NCBI GenBank assembly: GCA_038247995.1
Contig: JBBRUG010000064.1
Location: 1 to 20,977 of the forward strand
DNA: 20,977 bases
Direction of reading: 5' to 3'
Origin: JBBRUG01 sp038247995
GTDB lineage: Bacteria; Chloroflexota; Chloroflexia; Chloroflexales; Chloroflexaceae
Notes under the pieces: model-generated
What the model was told of the DNA's origin: nothing
Seen by the model: only the letters and a program-made list of their open reading frames with translations
Database searches by the model: none
Translations under genes and position numbers: made by a program
In this document: positions 13,180-20,757 of the stretch, in pieces
Layout of the letters: every line of letters begins with the position of its first letter
How positions within the stretch are numbered: the stretch's first letter is position 1

Positions 13180-13727
13180 GTGCGCTGTGCCTTCCGTTTC
13201 CTTGCACGGGCGCTAGCTTCGACAAGCTCAACCGGCGCTTAAGGAGCGTTCACCGCCTCCGCATTGCTGCGGCGCGAGGTGTCCGAAGATGCGCGTGCGC
13301 GACGGTGCGTACGGCGCGTCTGCTCGGCTTCGCGCACAGCACCTGCCTTGCCGGACGCGACGAGAGCAGCGTGCTGGTGCGCGCCTTAGCGTATCCACGA
13401 CAGCTTGCATAGTGCGCAGTTTCATCATCGGCGGTAGCTCCCCATGATTGAGTATGCTGAGATGCAGTCTGTTCTGCATTGTAGTTATATCACGCAGACG
13501 CACAGCATATACGAGCCAGAAAGACACATCAACGAACGCGGCATTCCCCAGACACGCCGGCGCCAGCCCGCTCAAGGCGGCGCACGCATGGTTATTGCCA
13601 GATTGCGTCAACTGACTGTAGGTTAAAATCGGTTAATTGTAAACAAGCCGTCATGTTGCACCGGCCTTCGGAGGGCTATAGTCATGTTGAGAAATCAACG
13701 TTGCCCGACGCTCGCGGAGGTTCATCG
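13180..13727. other. Intergenic region without a recognisable gene
   Basis: Reading both strands over these 548 bases gives only short Arg/Ala-rich frames with no familiar motif. The one clear element is the dispersed CTTCGACAAGCTCA word at 13217-13230, which here forms a small stem (AGCTT with AAGCT around CGAC, 13215-13228). A weak -10-like TAAAAT at 13624-13629 precedes the CAP-domain gene. The stretch may hold degraded coding sequence belonging to the neighbouring decay zone. Confidence 0.5.
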
Positions 13728-14744
13728 ATGCTCCGTCTTGGAGTCGGCTTCTGCACCACCGTCCTTGCCCTGATGGGTGTCCTCTTTGTCCACCGTACCG
13801 ACGCCCATCCCGTTCAGATGCGTTTCAGCGAAACCGGGTACACCGTCGATGCGTCAATTCTCCCTTTTTGGCGCGCCGGCGGTGTTGAATTGTACGGCTA
13901 CCCGATCTCGCCGCTGATCCTGGAACAGAGCTCCGATGACGGTCTGCTTCGCCCGGTTCAATATTTTGAGCGCGCCCGCTTTGAAGTGCACCACTCCGAC
14001 AGCGGCCCAAGCGTCAAGCTCGGGCGGCTGGGGGCAGAAATCCTGACGACCGGGGTGGAATTGCCGCTAGTAGACAGTCCAAACAGCGATTGCCTCTTTT
14101 TTGCGCCGACGGCCCAGAGTCTCTGCGGCCCGTTTGCCCACTTCTGGGCGACGCGCGGCGGGTTGGAGCGCTTCGGCTACCCACTGACGCCGCCCCACCT
14201 ACTCACGACGGCCGACGGCAGTGTGCGTGAAGTGCAGTATACCGAGCGCGCCCGTTTGGAACGGCTACCGAATGAGCACGGCATCCAGCTTGGCTTACTC
14301 GGTCGCGAGCGCTACCGCGCCGATCATCAGGCCCAGCCGGTTGTCCTTCCTACTGTTGATCCGGCGATCGCGCGCATGGTTGCGCTCGTCAACAACGAAC
14401 GCCGTGCCGCCGGACTCGTGCCGCTCAGTATTGCCCCCGAACTGATGGCGGCGGCGCAAGAACACAGTTGGGACATGGCCCTAAGCGGCCTGATCAGCCA
14501 TACCGGCTCCGACGGACGGGGCGCGGCCCAGCGCATGCGCGATTCCGGTTACCCCTGGCGACGCTGCGGCGAAAATATTGCCGTCGGGCAAACCACACCC
14601 GAAGAAGCACTGGCCTTCTGGATGAACAGCCCACCCCACCGGGCGAATATGCTCGACCCCGGCATGCGTGAACTTGGAGTCGGCCATGTGCAGCAGAGCA
14701 CCGGCCATGGCCACTACTGGACGCTCAACCTGGGCGAGCGCTAG
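13728..14744 (+). CDS. Secreted CAP/SCP-domain protein with two N-terminal LGFP-like repeats
   Basis: The ATG at 13728 has GGAGG 7 bases upstream and begins a signal peptide (hydrophobic residues 3-22, cleavage near DAHP). The 338-residue product has two LGFP-like modules, about residues 25-105 (FSETGYTVDASILPFWRAGG, YGYPIS, QYFERARFE, LGRLG) and 115-200 (FWATRGGLERFGYPL, QYTERARLE, LGLLG). The CAP domain follows (about 215-338): VNNERRAAGLVPL, the cavity histidine in LISHTGSDGR, CGENIAVG, then FWMNSPPHRANML and the closing strand HYWTLNLGER. The CAP cavity His/Glu residues are present. Bacterial CAP proteins are exported and often linked to wall, sporulation or surface functions; no substrate is known here. 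It shares its repeat module with the protein at 963. Confidence 0.92.
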   Translation: MLRLGVGFCTTVLALMGVLFVHRTDAHPVQMRFSETGYTVDASILPFWRAGGVELYGYPISPLILEQSSDDGLLRPVQYFERARFEVHHSDSGPSVKLGRLGAEILTTGVELPLVDSPNSDCLFFAPTAQSLCGPFAHFWATRGGLERFGYPLTPPHLLTTADGSVREVQYTERARLERLPNEHGIQLGLLGRERYRADHQAQPVVLPTVDPAIARMVALVNNERRAAGLVPLSIAPELMAAAQEHSWDMALSGLISHTGSDGRGAAQRMRDSGYPWRRCGENIAVGQTTPEEALAFWMNSPPHRANMLDPGMRELGVGHVQQSTGHGHYWTLNLGER

Positions 14745-14765
14745 AAGCCATGGGAAACCCGCACC

Positions 14766-14867
14766 TTCGACAGTGCGATCGTGCTGCCGGCGGATCGCCT
14801 GAATGGGCGCCCAAATCGACGCCGGCGGGATGATGACGACAGCGGTAGTATGGGTTTTGGCGTTCAT
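14766..14867 (-). pseudogene. 2'-5' RNA ligase / 2H phosphoesterase family protein, N-terminal stub
   Basis: From the ATG at 14867 the minus strand reads MNAKTHTTAVVIIPPASI, then WAPIQAIRRQHDRTVE. This is the start of LigT-like 2H phosphoesterases, in which such a segment is normally followed by a W-M-P-H-I-T-L-L-Y-P-F block with the first catalytic H-x-T. Here similarity stops at about 14766, and beyond it the sequence is antisense to the CAP-domain gene, so the rest of the enzyme, including both H-x-T motifs, is gone. The ATG overlaps the methyltransferase stop as ATGA, showing the two formed a coupled pair before truncation. Confidence 0.7.
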
Positions 14868-15409
14868 CGCGAGTCCGCCTGCTGGATGACGGCTGCATAC
14901 AGCACGCGCCCTGACGAGGGCGAGCGGCGCGTGCCAATCAGCGTGGGCGCGCGCAAACCCGCTGCCGGAGCCAGTTCGGCTAGGCGGACAAACGGCAGCG
15001 GATGCGGCACCCAGGGAATCGCCGTCGGCTGCTCGTACTCGATGATGAGGAGGTGCCCGGTAGGATGGAGATGAGTGGCAACGCGGCGCAACAAACCCGC
15101 CTGATCGCGGATGAAGTGCAGCAGATTGGCCATCAGGATCCCGTCGAGCAACGGCAGATCTAGCGGGCGCAGCACATCGGCCTGGCGGGGGAGCACCATT
15201 GCGCCGGGCGGATCGTGGGCCATCCGTGCCTGCTGCGCAGCGATAGCACGGGCGTCGCGGTCGAGCGCATATACCGTTCCCGCCGGCCCTAACACCGCCG
15301 CCAGCGCCCAGGTGAAGTTGCCCGTGCCGGCGCCGAGATCCGCCCACAGGCCGTCCTGGAGTGGCACGCCATCCTGAATGAGGGCCACCATTTCGTGGTA
15401 TTCCATCAT
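14864..15409 (-). CDS. Class I SAM-dependent methyltransferase
   Basis: The start is placed at the ATG-ATG pair (15409/15406) because AAGGGG lies just upstream; an in-frame ATG at 15445 is possible but has no ribosome site. The roughly 181-residue product has the Rossmann-fold landmarks: motif I LWADLGAGTGNF (SAM-binding G-x-G-x-G), acidic residues at the end of strand 2 in VYALDRD, QADVLRPLDLP as motif II, and DGILMANLLHFI and HLLIIEYEQP as the following strands. It resembles UbiE/ArsM-type small-molecule methyltransferases; the substrate is unknown. It is divergent from the cupin gene across 71 bases and was once coupled to a 2H phosphoesterase gene now truncated. Confidence 0.87.
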   Translation of the reverse strand: MMEYHEMVALIQDGVPLQDGLWADLGAGTGNFTWALAAVLGPAGTVYALDRDARAIAAQQARMAHDPPGAMVLPRQADVLRPLDLPLLDGILMANLLHFIRDQAGLLRRVATHLHPTGHLLIIEYEQPTAIPWVPHPLPFVRLAELAPAAGLRAPTLIGTRRSPSSGRVLYAAVIQQADSR

Positions 15410-15480
15410 CTGCCCCTTGCCCAACGCCCCGCTTCCTCGTAGCATGGTACTGGAGATCCACCCTTCCTGCGAGGTAGACC

Positions 15481-15801
15481 ATGCGCTTTTTCAGCGATTA
15501 CCGCGATCACGTCGGCGCACACCCGACGAAGTTCTTCAAGTCCACCCTGTTTCAGAGCGACCGGCTGCTGCTAGGGCTGAACTGCCTGGAGCCGGGGCAG
15601 GAACAACACGTGCACACGCATGCCGGACAGGACAAGTTCTATTTTGTTGTCGAGGGCAGCGGTACGTTTACCGTGGGCGACGAGGTGCGCGACGCAGGGG
15701 CCGGCACGACCATCTGGGCGCCCGCCGATGTGCCGCACGGCGTGGTCAACACCGGTACGGAACGCCTGGTTGTGCTCGTCGGCATCGCGCCGGGGCCGTA
15801 G
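15481..15801 (+). CDS. Single-domain cupin
   Basis: A 106-residue beta-barrel protein starting at the ATG at 15481, with GAGG about 8 bases upstream. It carries cupin motif 1 as GQEQHVHTHAGQDKFYFVVEG (metal ligands likely His45 and His47, with Asp51 where a Glu is common) and motif 2 with VPHGVVN (His86). Small cupins of this kind bind a divalent metal and act as dioxygenases, isomerases or ligand sensors; the reaction here cannot be told. It heads a plus-strand series of small enzyme genes running to 18371. Confidence 0.9.
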   Translation: MRFFSDYRDHVGAHPTKFFKSTLFQSDRLLLGLNCLEPGQEQHVHTHAGQDKFYFVVEGSGTFTVGDEVRDAGAGTTIWAPADVPHGVVNTGTERLVVLVGIAPGP

Positions 15802-15830
15802 CAAGCGATAACACAAGAAAGCATGTATAA

Positions 15831-16253
15831 ATGCACACCCTGCTCCCCACCGGCTTCGCCGATTTGCTCGCTGATGCGACGCCGGCGACGTTGATCATGA
15901 CGACATTGCGCCGTGACGGCACGCCGGTGCTGTCGCCGGTCTGGTTTGTGGCCGAGCCGGAGTGCTTGCTCGTCGTGATGGAAGCGACAGCGCTCAAGGC
16001 GAAGCACATCCGCAACGACCCGCGCGTTGCAGCGGTCATCCTTGCGCCGCACAATCACAACCGCTACCTGCATCTCCACGGGCAGGCAACCGAGCACACC
16101 GACCACGATGTGCAGGCGATCTACCGGCGACTGCTCTGGAAATACGAGCAGCGCGAGCCGACCGAGCCAACCACCTTACATCTGGTGGGGATTGTGCCGA
16201 CGGCGATGCGCGGGTTTGATTACACCGAGAGCGCCGGAGCAACGGATGGATGA
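15831..16253 (+). CDS. PPOX-class (pyridoxamine 5'-phosphate oxidase-like) flavin/F420-dependent protein
   Basis: The 140-residue product has the split-barrel pattern of F420/FMN-dependent PPOX proteins: MTTLRRDGTPVLSPVWFV (strands 1-2, about residues 23-40), LVVMEATALKAKHIRNDPRV (cofactor phosphate contact, then the conserved K-x-R-N-x-x-x-x-P helix) and YLHLHGQAT. Such proteins reduce small-molecule substrates or bind heme/flavin. The cofactor, F420 or FMN, cannot be decided by eye. Its last 8 bases overlap the start of the downstream kinase-like gene, indicating translational coupling. Confidence 0.85.
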   Translation: MHTLLPTGFADLLADATPATLIMTTLRRDGTPVLSPVWFVAEPECLLVVMEATALKAKHIRNDPRVAAVILAPHNHNRYLHLHGQATEHTDHDVQAIYRRLLWKYEQREPTEPTTLHLVGIVPTAMRGFDYTESAGATDG

Positions 16254-17121
16254 CCAGACAGCGGCGTTGCTTGCGCAGGTGCAGGCAGAACTGCCGGATC
16301 TGCCGCTGCGCACGATAGAACGCCTCAGTGGCGACAACCAGTTTAACGACATTCTGATCATCAATGAAACGCTGATCGTACGGTTCCCGCGCCATCCGCA
16401 GGCCGTTGCGACGCTGACGCGCGAGGTTGCCGTCCTGCGCCGTTTGCAGGGACGGCTGCCGTTGCCCATTCCCAACCCGACGCTGACCGTGGAAGCGCCC
16501 GAAAGCGCCACTGTGCGCTGGATGGCCTATCCCCGTATTCCCGGCGAACCGCTGTGGGATGACGAGCTCCATGCCCTGCCCGCAACCGCGCAGCAGCAGA
16601 TTGCCAGGCAGTTGGCCGGTTTCCTCCAGACCCTGCATGCCTTACCGATCGGCGCGTTCGGAGCCGATCTGCCGGTACGCGACGAGGCGCAGCATTGGGA
16701 TGCGCTTTTTGCTGCATTTCGGGCCGAGTTGTACCCCTTCATGCGCCCCGATGCCCAGAGCGCCATCGATGCTCTGCACGTCGAAATCATGGCCGATCTC
16801 CGCGCAAGGCCCCCATACCCGGCGCTGATTCACGGCGACTTCGGCGGGGGGAACATTCTGTATGACCCAGCAACACACCAAGTGACCGGGGTGATCGACT
16901 TCGGCAGTGTCGCCATCGGCGATCCGGCCATTGATATTGCCGCGTTGAGCTGTTATGGCGAAGCCGTCGTCGCGCATGGCGCGCTGGTCTATCCGGCCAT
17001 AGCGACGATGCTCCCGCGTGCTCGTCTGTATCAGGCGACCTTTGCGCTCCAGCAGGCGCTCTGGGCGATCCGTGCCGGCGACGCAGCCGCGTTCGCTGAC
17101 GGCATCGCGACATATCGCTAA
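16246..17121 (+). CDS. Aminoglycoside-phosphotransferase-family kinase (APH/choline-kinase fold)
   Basis: The ATG at 16246 overlaps the stop of the PPOX gene by 8 bases and gives 291 residues. The N-lobe has the SGDNQFNDILIINETLIVRF pattern (28-47), with RFPRHPQA where the ATP-site lysine would normally lie, and a REVAVLRRLQ helix. The C-lobe has the catalytic LIHGDFGGGNILYD (Asp198, Asn203) and the metal-binding VIDFGSVAIGDPAID (Asp218). It is closest in feel to APH(2'')-type and related uncharacterised kinases. It should phosphorylate a small hydroxylated substrate. An antibiotic-resistance role is possible but not supported by context: there is no mobile element or resistance neighbour, and base composition matches the surroundings. 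Confidence 0.88.
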   Translation: MDDQTAALLAQVQAELPDLPLRTIERLSGDNQFNDILIINETLIVRFPRHPQAVATLTREVAVLRRLQGRLPLPIPNPTLTVEAPESATVRWMAYPRIPGEPLWDDELHALPATAQQQIARQLAGFLQTLHALPIGAFGADLPVRDEAQHWDALFAAFRAELYPFMRPDAQSAIDALHVEIMADLRARPPYPALIHGDFGGGNILYDPATHQVTGVIDFGSVAIGDPAIDIAALSCYGEAVVAHGALVYPAIATMLPRARLYQATFALQQALWAIRAGDAAAFADGIATYR

Positions 17122-17167
17122 GCCGCATGGTGCCGCACCGGTGATGGGCAGAAACGGAGCCATGGTG

Positions 17168-17778
17168 ATGGTTGATGAAACAGAACCGCAATCACTTGAC
17201 GCACCAATAACACCTCCCCGCCGCGTCGTCTTCTTTGGCGATTCGCGGGCAGCCTGGTGGGATGTGCCGGTGCTGCCGAGGCTGCGCTGTGTTGCGGTCG
17301 GCGTGCCCGGCGGCGCAGCAGAAAGCCTTGCTCGCCAATTCCGCACCATAATCCAACCGTTGCGCCCCGACACGGTTGTCGTGCAGATGGGCGTGAATGA
17401 TCTCGCCGGCCTGACAGCGCGCTCACCCGATTCAGCCCAGCGGATTGCCGCAGCCGTAGACGCCATCGGAGTGGTGGTGCGCCAGGCGCACAATTTAGGG
17501 GCATCTGTCATCCTGACGACAATCTTCCCCCGTCACGCGGACCATACAGCGACGCTGTCGTGCAGGCGGCGATTGCCGAGGTGAATAGCAAACTTACTGC
17601 TTATGTCAATATCCGGGTCAGGATATTCGATAGTGCTGCGATACTCGCCGGGCCTGATGGGTTCGTGCGCCCGGCCTTCGCCGCCGACGAACTGCACCTG
17701 AACACCGTCGGCTACGCTGCGCTCAATACAGCATTCGCTACGCTGCTCCGCACGAAAACCGCTGAAAAGGAAGTGTGA
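17168..17778 (+). pseudogene. SGNH/GDSL hydrolase split by one frameshift
   Basis: The first frame, from the ATG at 17168 (GGAG 8 bases upstream), contains block I VVFFGDSRAAWW, the block II glycine in GVPGGAAES and block III VVVQMGVNDLAG, and stays open to 17584. The second frame, overlapping from about 17540 to 17778, supplies DAVVQAAIAEVN and block V DELHLNTVGYAALN with the catalytic Asp-x-x-His. The join around 17540-17550 needs a 1-base change (for example one base restored near CCATACAGCGAC, which would read Y-S-D-A-V-V-Q). All catalytic blocks are intact across the two frames, so either this is a recent inactivation or the sequence has a single-base error. A downstream gene begins inside its stop codon. 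Confidence 0.82.
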
Positions 17779-18371
17779 TGACCACCACCCTGTATCTCAT
17801 CCGCCACGCTCACGCTGTCTGGACACCGGACGAAGATCGGGAGATCTCGCCGGCGGGGCGAGCCGGTGCCGCGCACGTCGCCACGTTGTTGGGCGATGTG
17901 CCGATCACCGCAATGTATGCGAGCCCATTCAAACGGGCGATCCAAACGATCGCACCGCTGGCGGAAGCACATGGCCTCTCGATCACAACAATCGCTGATC
18001 TTCACGAGCGGAAGCTCAGTGCGCAGCCTGTAGACGACCACGCCGCAGCGGTGGCCTGGTGCTGGGCGCATTCGACTGAGGCGCTTCCCAGCGGCGAGTC
18101 GAACCTGATCGCCCAGCGCCGCGGCGTTGCCGTCATTGCCGATCTAGCGGCCCGCCACCCCGGCGAAACGATCGCCGTCGGCACGCACGGCAACCTGCTG
18201 GCGCTCATCCTCCAGTACTGGCAGCCGAAGATCGATTATGACTTCTGGAACAGCGTGACCATGCCGGATATCTATGCACTCACGTTCGGCGATGATGGAA
18301 CAGCCCAGATCACACGACGCTGGGACGCAGCGGATCGCTTCGTTCCACCGGTAGCTGCTGAAGAACCGTAA
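17778..18371 (+). CDS. Histidine phosphatase superfamily protein (phosphoglycerate-mutase-like)
   Basis: The ATG at 17778 is preceded by AAGG at 7 bases and overlaps the SGNH stop by one base (TGATG). The 197-residue product has the catalytic YLIRHAHA (Arg9, nucleophile His10), ASPFKRAIQT (second phosphate-binding Arg), HERKLS near the acid position, and GTHGNLLALIL with the second catalytic His. This pattern fits broad-specificity phosphatases and GpmB-type mutase-like proteins. The cytosolic substrate is unknown. It is the last gene of the plus-strand series before the convergent UbiA gene. Confidence 0.92.
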   Translation: MTTTLYLIRHAHAVWTPDEDREISPAGRAGAAHVATLLGDVPITAMYASPFKRAIQTIAPLAEAHGLSITTIADLHERKLSAQPVDDHAAAVAWCWAHSTEALPSGESNLIAQRRGVAVIADLAARHPGETIAVGTHGNLLALILQYWQPKIDYDFWNSVTMPDIYALTFGDDGTAQITRRWDAADRFVPPVAAEEP

Positions 18372-18467
18372 GCACCGGGGAAAGGGGTGCCGATGTTCCC
18401 CTCCCAGCAGCGCCCGATGAGCGTCTCGTAAAAGAGGCACGCTCGCCCGGCCTCCAGTTCCTCGTCA

Positions 18468-19334
18468 TCACGCCGCCGCCAGTGCGCCAATCAGAAAGGC
18501 CAGCAAGCCCAGCGAGCCGCTGAGATAGAGCCCACGCATCGCGCGGCGGCCCGCGGCGGGCGTCTGGCTGCGCAGCAGACGGATCACAAAAAAACCGATG
18601 AGCAGGTCGGTCAGCAGGATTGGGATGCGGTAGGCCAGGCCCAGCGTGCCCCACGGCAGCAGCGTTAAGAGCGCTACGAGCCCAAAAAGCGTAGCAGAGA
18701 TCCGCAGGGCGGTCGTGCGCCCATAGACCAGCGCGAGCGAGCGCGAGCCGCGTTGCTGGTCGCCCTCGGCGTCCATCGCATCCCCGGCGATCTCCTCCGC
18801 CAGGTCAAAGACCAGCGCAATCAGTGCGAAGGTCCAGACCGTGGGGTGCCAGGGATGGCCGACGATGATGCCGCCGAGCACAAAGGTAGCCCCCACCGAC
18901 GTGGCCACGATCAGGTTGCCCCACAGCCCCGCCGCCTTCAGTCGCCAGTTATACAGGAAGCCAAGCAACCAGATGATCAGGCTGACCCCGAAGGCGAGCG
19001 GGCCAAAGGCTGCGGCGGCGGCCAGGCCGAGGACCGCCGTGACGAGGCCCAGCGTCAGCACCTCGGATGGGGTGAGGATGCCGGCGGGCAAAGGGCGCTG
19101 GGGTGCATTGATCCGATCCACCTCCAGATCGAAGTAGTCATTGGTGATCAGCGCGGAGCCGGACAGCAAGAAGCCGCAGGCAAAGCCAAGCCCGAGGGCG
19201 GGCAGCGGCGGCACCGCGCCCAGGGCCAGCACCTGCCCAAGCAGGACGCACACACCTGCGGCCGTGGGCAGTTCGGGCCGGAAGATCTGGAACACGCCCC
19301 GGGCTTTCTGGGCCAAGCTGTTAGATCGTTGCAT
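18468..19334 (-). CDS. UbiA-family prenyltransferase
   Basis: The ATG at 19334 starts a 288-residue integral membrane protein with about nine hydrophobic spans. Both Asp-rich motifs are present: NDYFDLEVDRINAPQRPLP (residues 65-83, N-D-x-x-D-x-x-x-D) and DLAEEIAGDAMDAEGD in the second half, which bind the prenyl diphosphate through Mg2+. The NAPQRPLPAG segment is typical of members transferring geranylgeranyl or phytyl groups (chlorophyll, homogentisate and archaeal-type glycerol-ether enzymes) as much as of quinone enzymes, so the acceptor is open. It lies 49 bases downstream of the DUF488 gene on the same strand and is possibly cotranscribed with it. Confidence 0.9.
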   Translation of the reverse strand: MQRSNSLAQKARGVFQIFRPELPTAAGVCVLLGQVLALGAVPPLPALGLGFACGFLLSGSALITNDYFDLEVDRINAPQRPLPAGILTPSEVLTLGLVTAVLGLAAAAAFGPLAFGVSLIIWLLGFLYNWRLKAAGLWGNLIVATSVGATFVLGGIIVGHPWHPTVWTFALIALVFDLAEEIAGDAMDAEGDQQRGSRSLALVYGRTTALRISATLFGLVALLTLLPWGTLGLAYRIPILLTDLLIGFFVIRLLRSQTPAAGRRAMRGLYLSGSLGLLAFLIGALAAA

Positions 19335-19383
19335 CGATAGCTTCCCCACATCACGACGCGTCGAGTACACATGAGGTCTGCCG

Positions 19384-19821
19384 TCAATCCATACCGGGTA
19401 GCCGCAACTGATGATCTGAGCGTGCCGGGCGCTCAGGTGCAAGGATGTGCGCGACCTCGGCGCCAAGGCGTTCGGCCAGGAACACTGCGGCAACACTGCG
19501 ATGGCAGCGCTGCGGATCGGCGCAGCCGCAGAGCAGCGCAACGGGGCCGCGCTCCAGCAGCGCGGCGATCGGCGTGAGCGCGCGCTCCGGATCGTTCAGC
19601 GCGACCGGGCCGCCGGTGAAGGCGTTACGGTTGCCCAGGGCCGGCAGGTAGAGATACACCGTGCCCATCAACGCGGCCAGCGCCTCTTTACGCCACTGCG
19701 GTGACTTCGACGTCGGCGCAATGCGGACATCGACCAGGGTGGCGCCTAGCCCCAGCACATGCTCGCGCAGCGTGGCCGGCGCCCAACCGGCGTAGCCAAT
19801 CGTGTAGATCATCCGTCTCAT
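19384..19821 (-). CDS. DUF488 family protein
   Basis: The ATG at 19821 has GGAGG 7 bases upstream and overlaps the stop of the preceding CYTH gene as ATGA. The 145-residue product shows the DUF488 pattern: IYTIGYAGWAPATLREHV at the N-terminus, LVDVRIAPTSKSPQWRKEAL, LPALGNRNAF, and a Cys/His-rich segment LLCGCADPQRCHR followed by a final conserved His in AHIL. The conserved Cys and Arg suggest a redox or nucleotide-related activity, but the family has no settled function. Coupling to a triphosphate-tunnel protein is noted. Confidence 0.88.
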   Translation of the reverse strand: MRRMIYTIGYAGWAPATLREHVLGLGATLVDVRIAPTSKSPQWRKEALAALMGTVYLYLPALGNRNAFTGGPVALNDPERALTPIAALLERGPVALLCGCADPQRCHRSVAAVFLAERLGAEVAHILAPERPARSDHQLRLPGMD

Positions 19822-20375
19822 GCGCTCACCTCCCCATATCCGCTCGCTTGCCACCGGCGAAATGCGTCAACTGTCAGCCGGGCCAAGCTGCCACCGCGAA
19901 AGGCAGGATCGGTGGTTACCTCGCGTGATGCCCATGCCGGTATCGCCACGCCTTCCAGTTCCCCATCAGTCGATCCTTCAACCTCCGCCAGAATCAAGCT
20001 TGCCAAGACGCCATCGAACACATCGACTGAAAAGCGGGTGTCGTTTTCGTCCCACGGATAGCGCCGCTTGCGCACGGTCGCGCCGGGTAGCCGGCTGAAG
20101 AGCGCATAATCATCGGCGGTCAGGTAGATATTCGTGATCATCACCGCGTAGGGCGGCAAGCTGGCAAGCTGATATTTCTGAGTGAGTTTGTGGGCGATCG
20201 GGTCGCCGGCAGCATTCCGCATCAGGCGCAGACGGATTTGCGCGCTCGGGAGGTACGTGTCCGTAATCTCAACAGAGGGGCGCTCCGGTGTGATTGTGAA
20301 CGGCAGGCGTTCGACAACAAACCGTCGTTCACGCTCGATGCGGGCATACTTGTGCGGATTCGTGACGGCAAGCAT
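19818..20375 (-). CDS. CYTH-domain / triphosphate tunnel metalloenzyme-like protein
   Basis: The ATG at 20375 has AGGA about 8 bases upstream. The 185-residue product begins with the CYTH hallmark IERERRFVV (E-x-E-x-x-F type, residues 12-20) and continues with tunnel-strand motifs: IRLRLMRN (basic strand), AHKLTQKY, VRKRRYPWD, RFSVDVFDG and LILAEVEG, the acidic E-V-E that binds metal. Alternating Arg/Lys and Glu residues on strands are what line the triphosphate tunnel. Members hydrolyse inorganic triphosphate, thiamine triphosphate or make cAMP; the C-terminal part (FRGGSLARL) is typical of bacterial TTM phosphatases. It is translationally coupled to DUF488. Confidence 0.87.
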   Translation of the reverse strand: MLAVTNPHKYARIERERRFVVERLPFTITPERPSVEITDTYLPSAQIRLRLMRNAAGDPIAHKLTQKYQLASLPPYAVMITNIYLTADDYALFSRLPGATVRKRRYPWDENDTRFSVDVFDGVLASLILAEVEGSTDGELEGVAIPAWASREVTTDPAFRGGSLARLTVDAFRRWQASGYGEVSA

Positions 20376-20757
20376 GCTGGCTTTCCTGCATTGGTTTACG
20401 CTCGCTATCCTACAACCCCTTGCCCACATGGTGCGGCACATCGAGGTGCTTTACGTTAGCGAAAGCAGCATCCTCGGATCGGTGATCTGATGGATCAGGC
20501 TGGAGATAGTCATGCTTTCACGGCTGTTTCGCCGACTATCGCATTGTTTGATCCCACTGCCCTGGCGAAATCATGGAGCGGAGCAACCCGCATGACTGCA
20601 TTGCGCGATCCTGCCCGTAGAGTAACCGCGAGCCCATCTGCGGCTATCGACCTCCAGGACGTGACAGTTACAGGATGGACGCCCACATTGTTGGCAGAGC
20701 GGACAGAACGGGCACATGGCCGATCTGATTGGAAGATGACGACCTGACCTGCTGCTT
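20376..20757. other. Intergenic region, no recognisable gene
   Basis: About 380 bases between two minus-strand genes. Open frames on both strands (for example plus 20490-20747 and a Cys-rich minus frame) show no known motif, no good ribosome site and mutually exclusive overlap. The region should contain the promoter of the CYTH-DUF488-UbiA group, but no convincing pair of boxes stands out. Confidence 0.5.

Noticed and set aside
13228..13611. 127-codon minus-strand frame in the 13.2-13.7 kb gap
   Set aside because: Arg/Cys-rich composition without motif or ribosome site; probably chance in GC-rich DNA or decayed sequence.
14481..15482. Long minus-strand frame of 333 codons overlapping the CAP gene and the methyltransferase
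   Set aside because: Most of it is shadow of the two real genes; only the part from 14867 to 14766 resembles a protein family, reported as a 2H phosphoesterase stub.
16246..17121. Acquired aminoglycoside-resistance gene
   Set aside because: The family is broad, base composition matches the neighbours, and no mobile element or other resistance gene is adjacent.
18372..18467. Terminator between the convergent phosphatase and UbiA genes
   Set aside because: Only short imperfect stems and no T run on either strand were found.
20490..20747. 85-codon plus-strand frame, and overlapping Cys-rich minus-strand frame (20571-20795)
   Set aside because: Neither shows a ribosome site or a known motif, they exclude each other, and the minus frame overlaps the CIA30-like gene.
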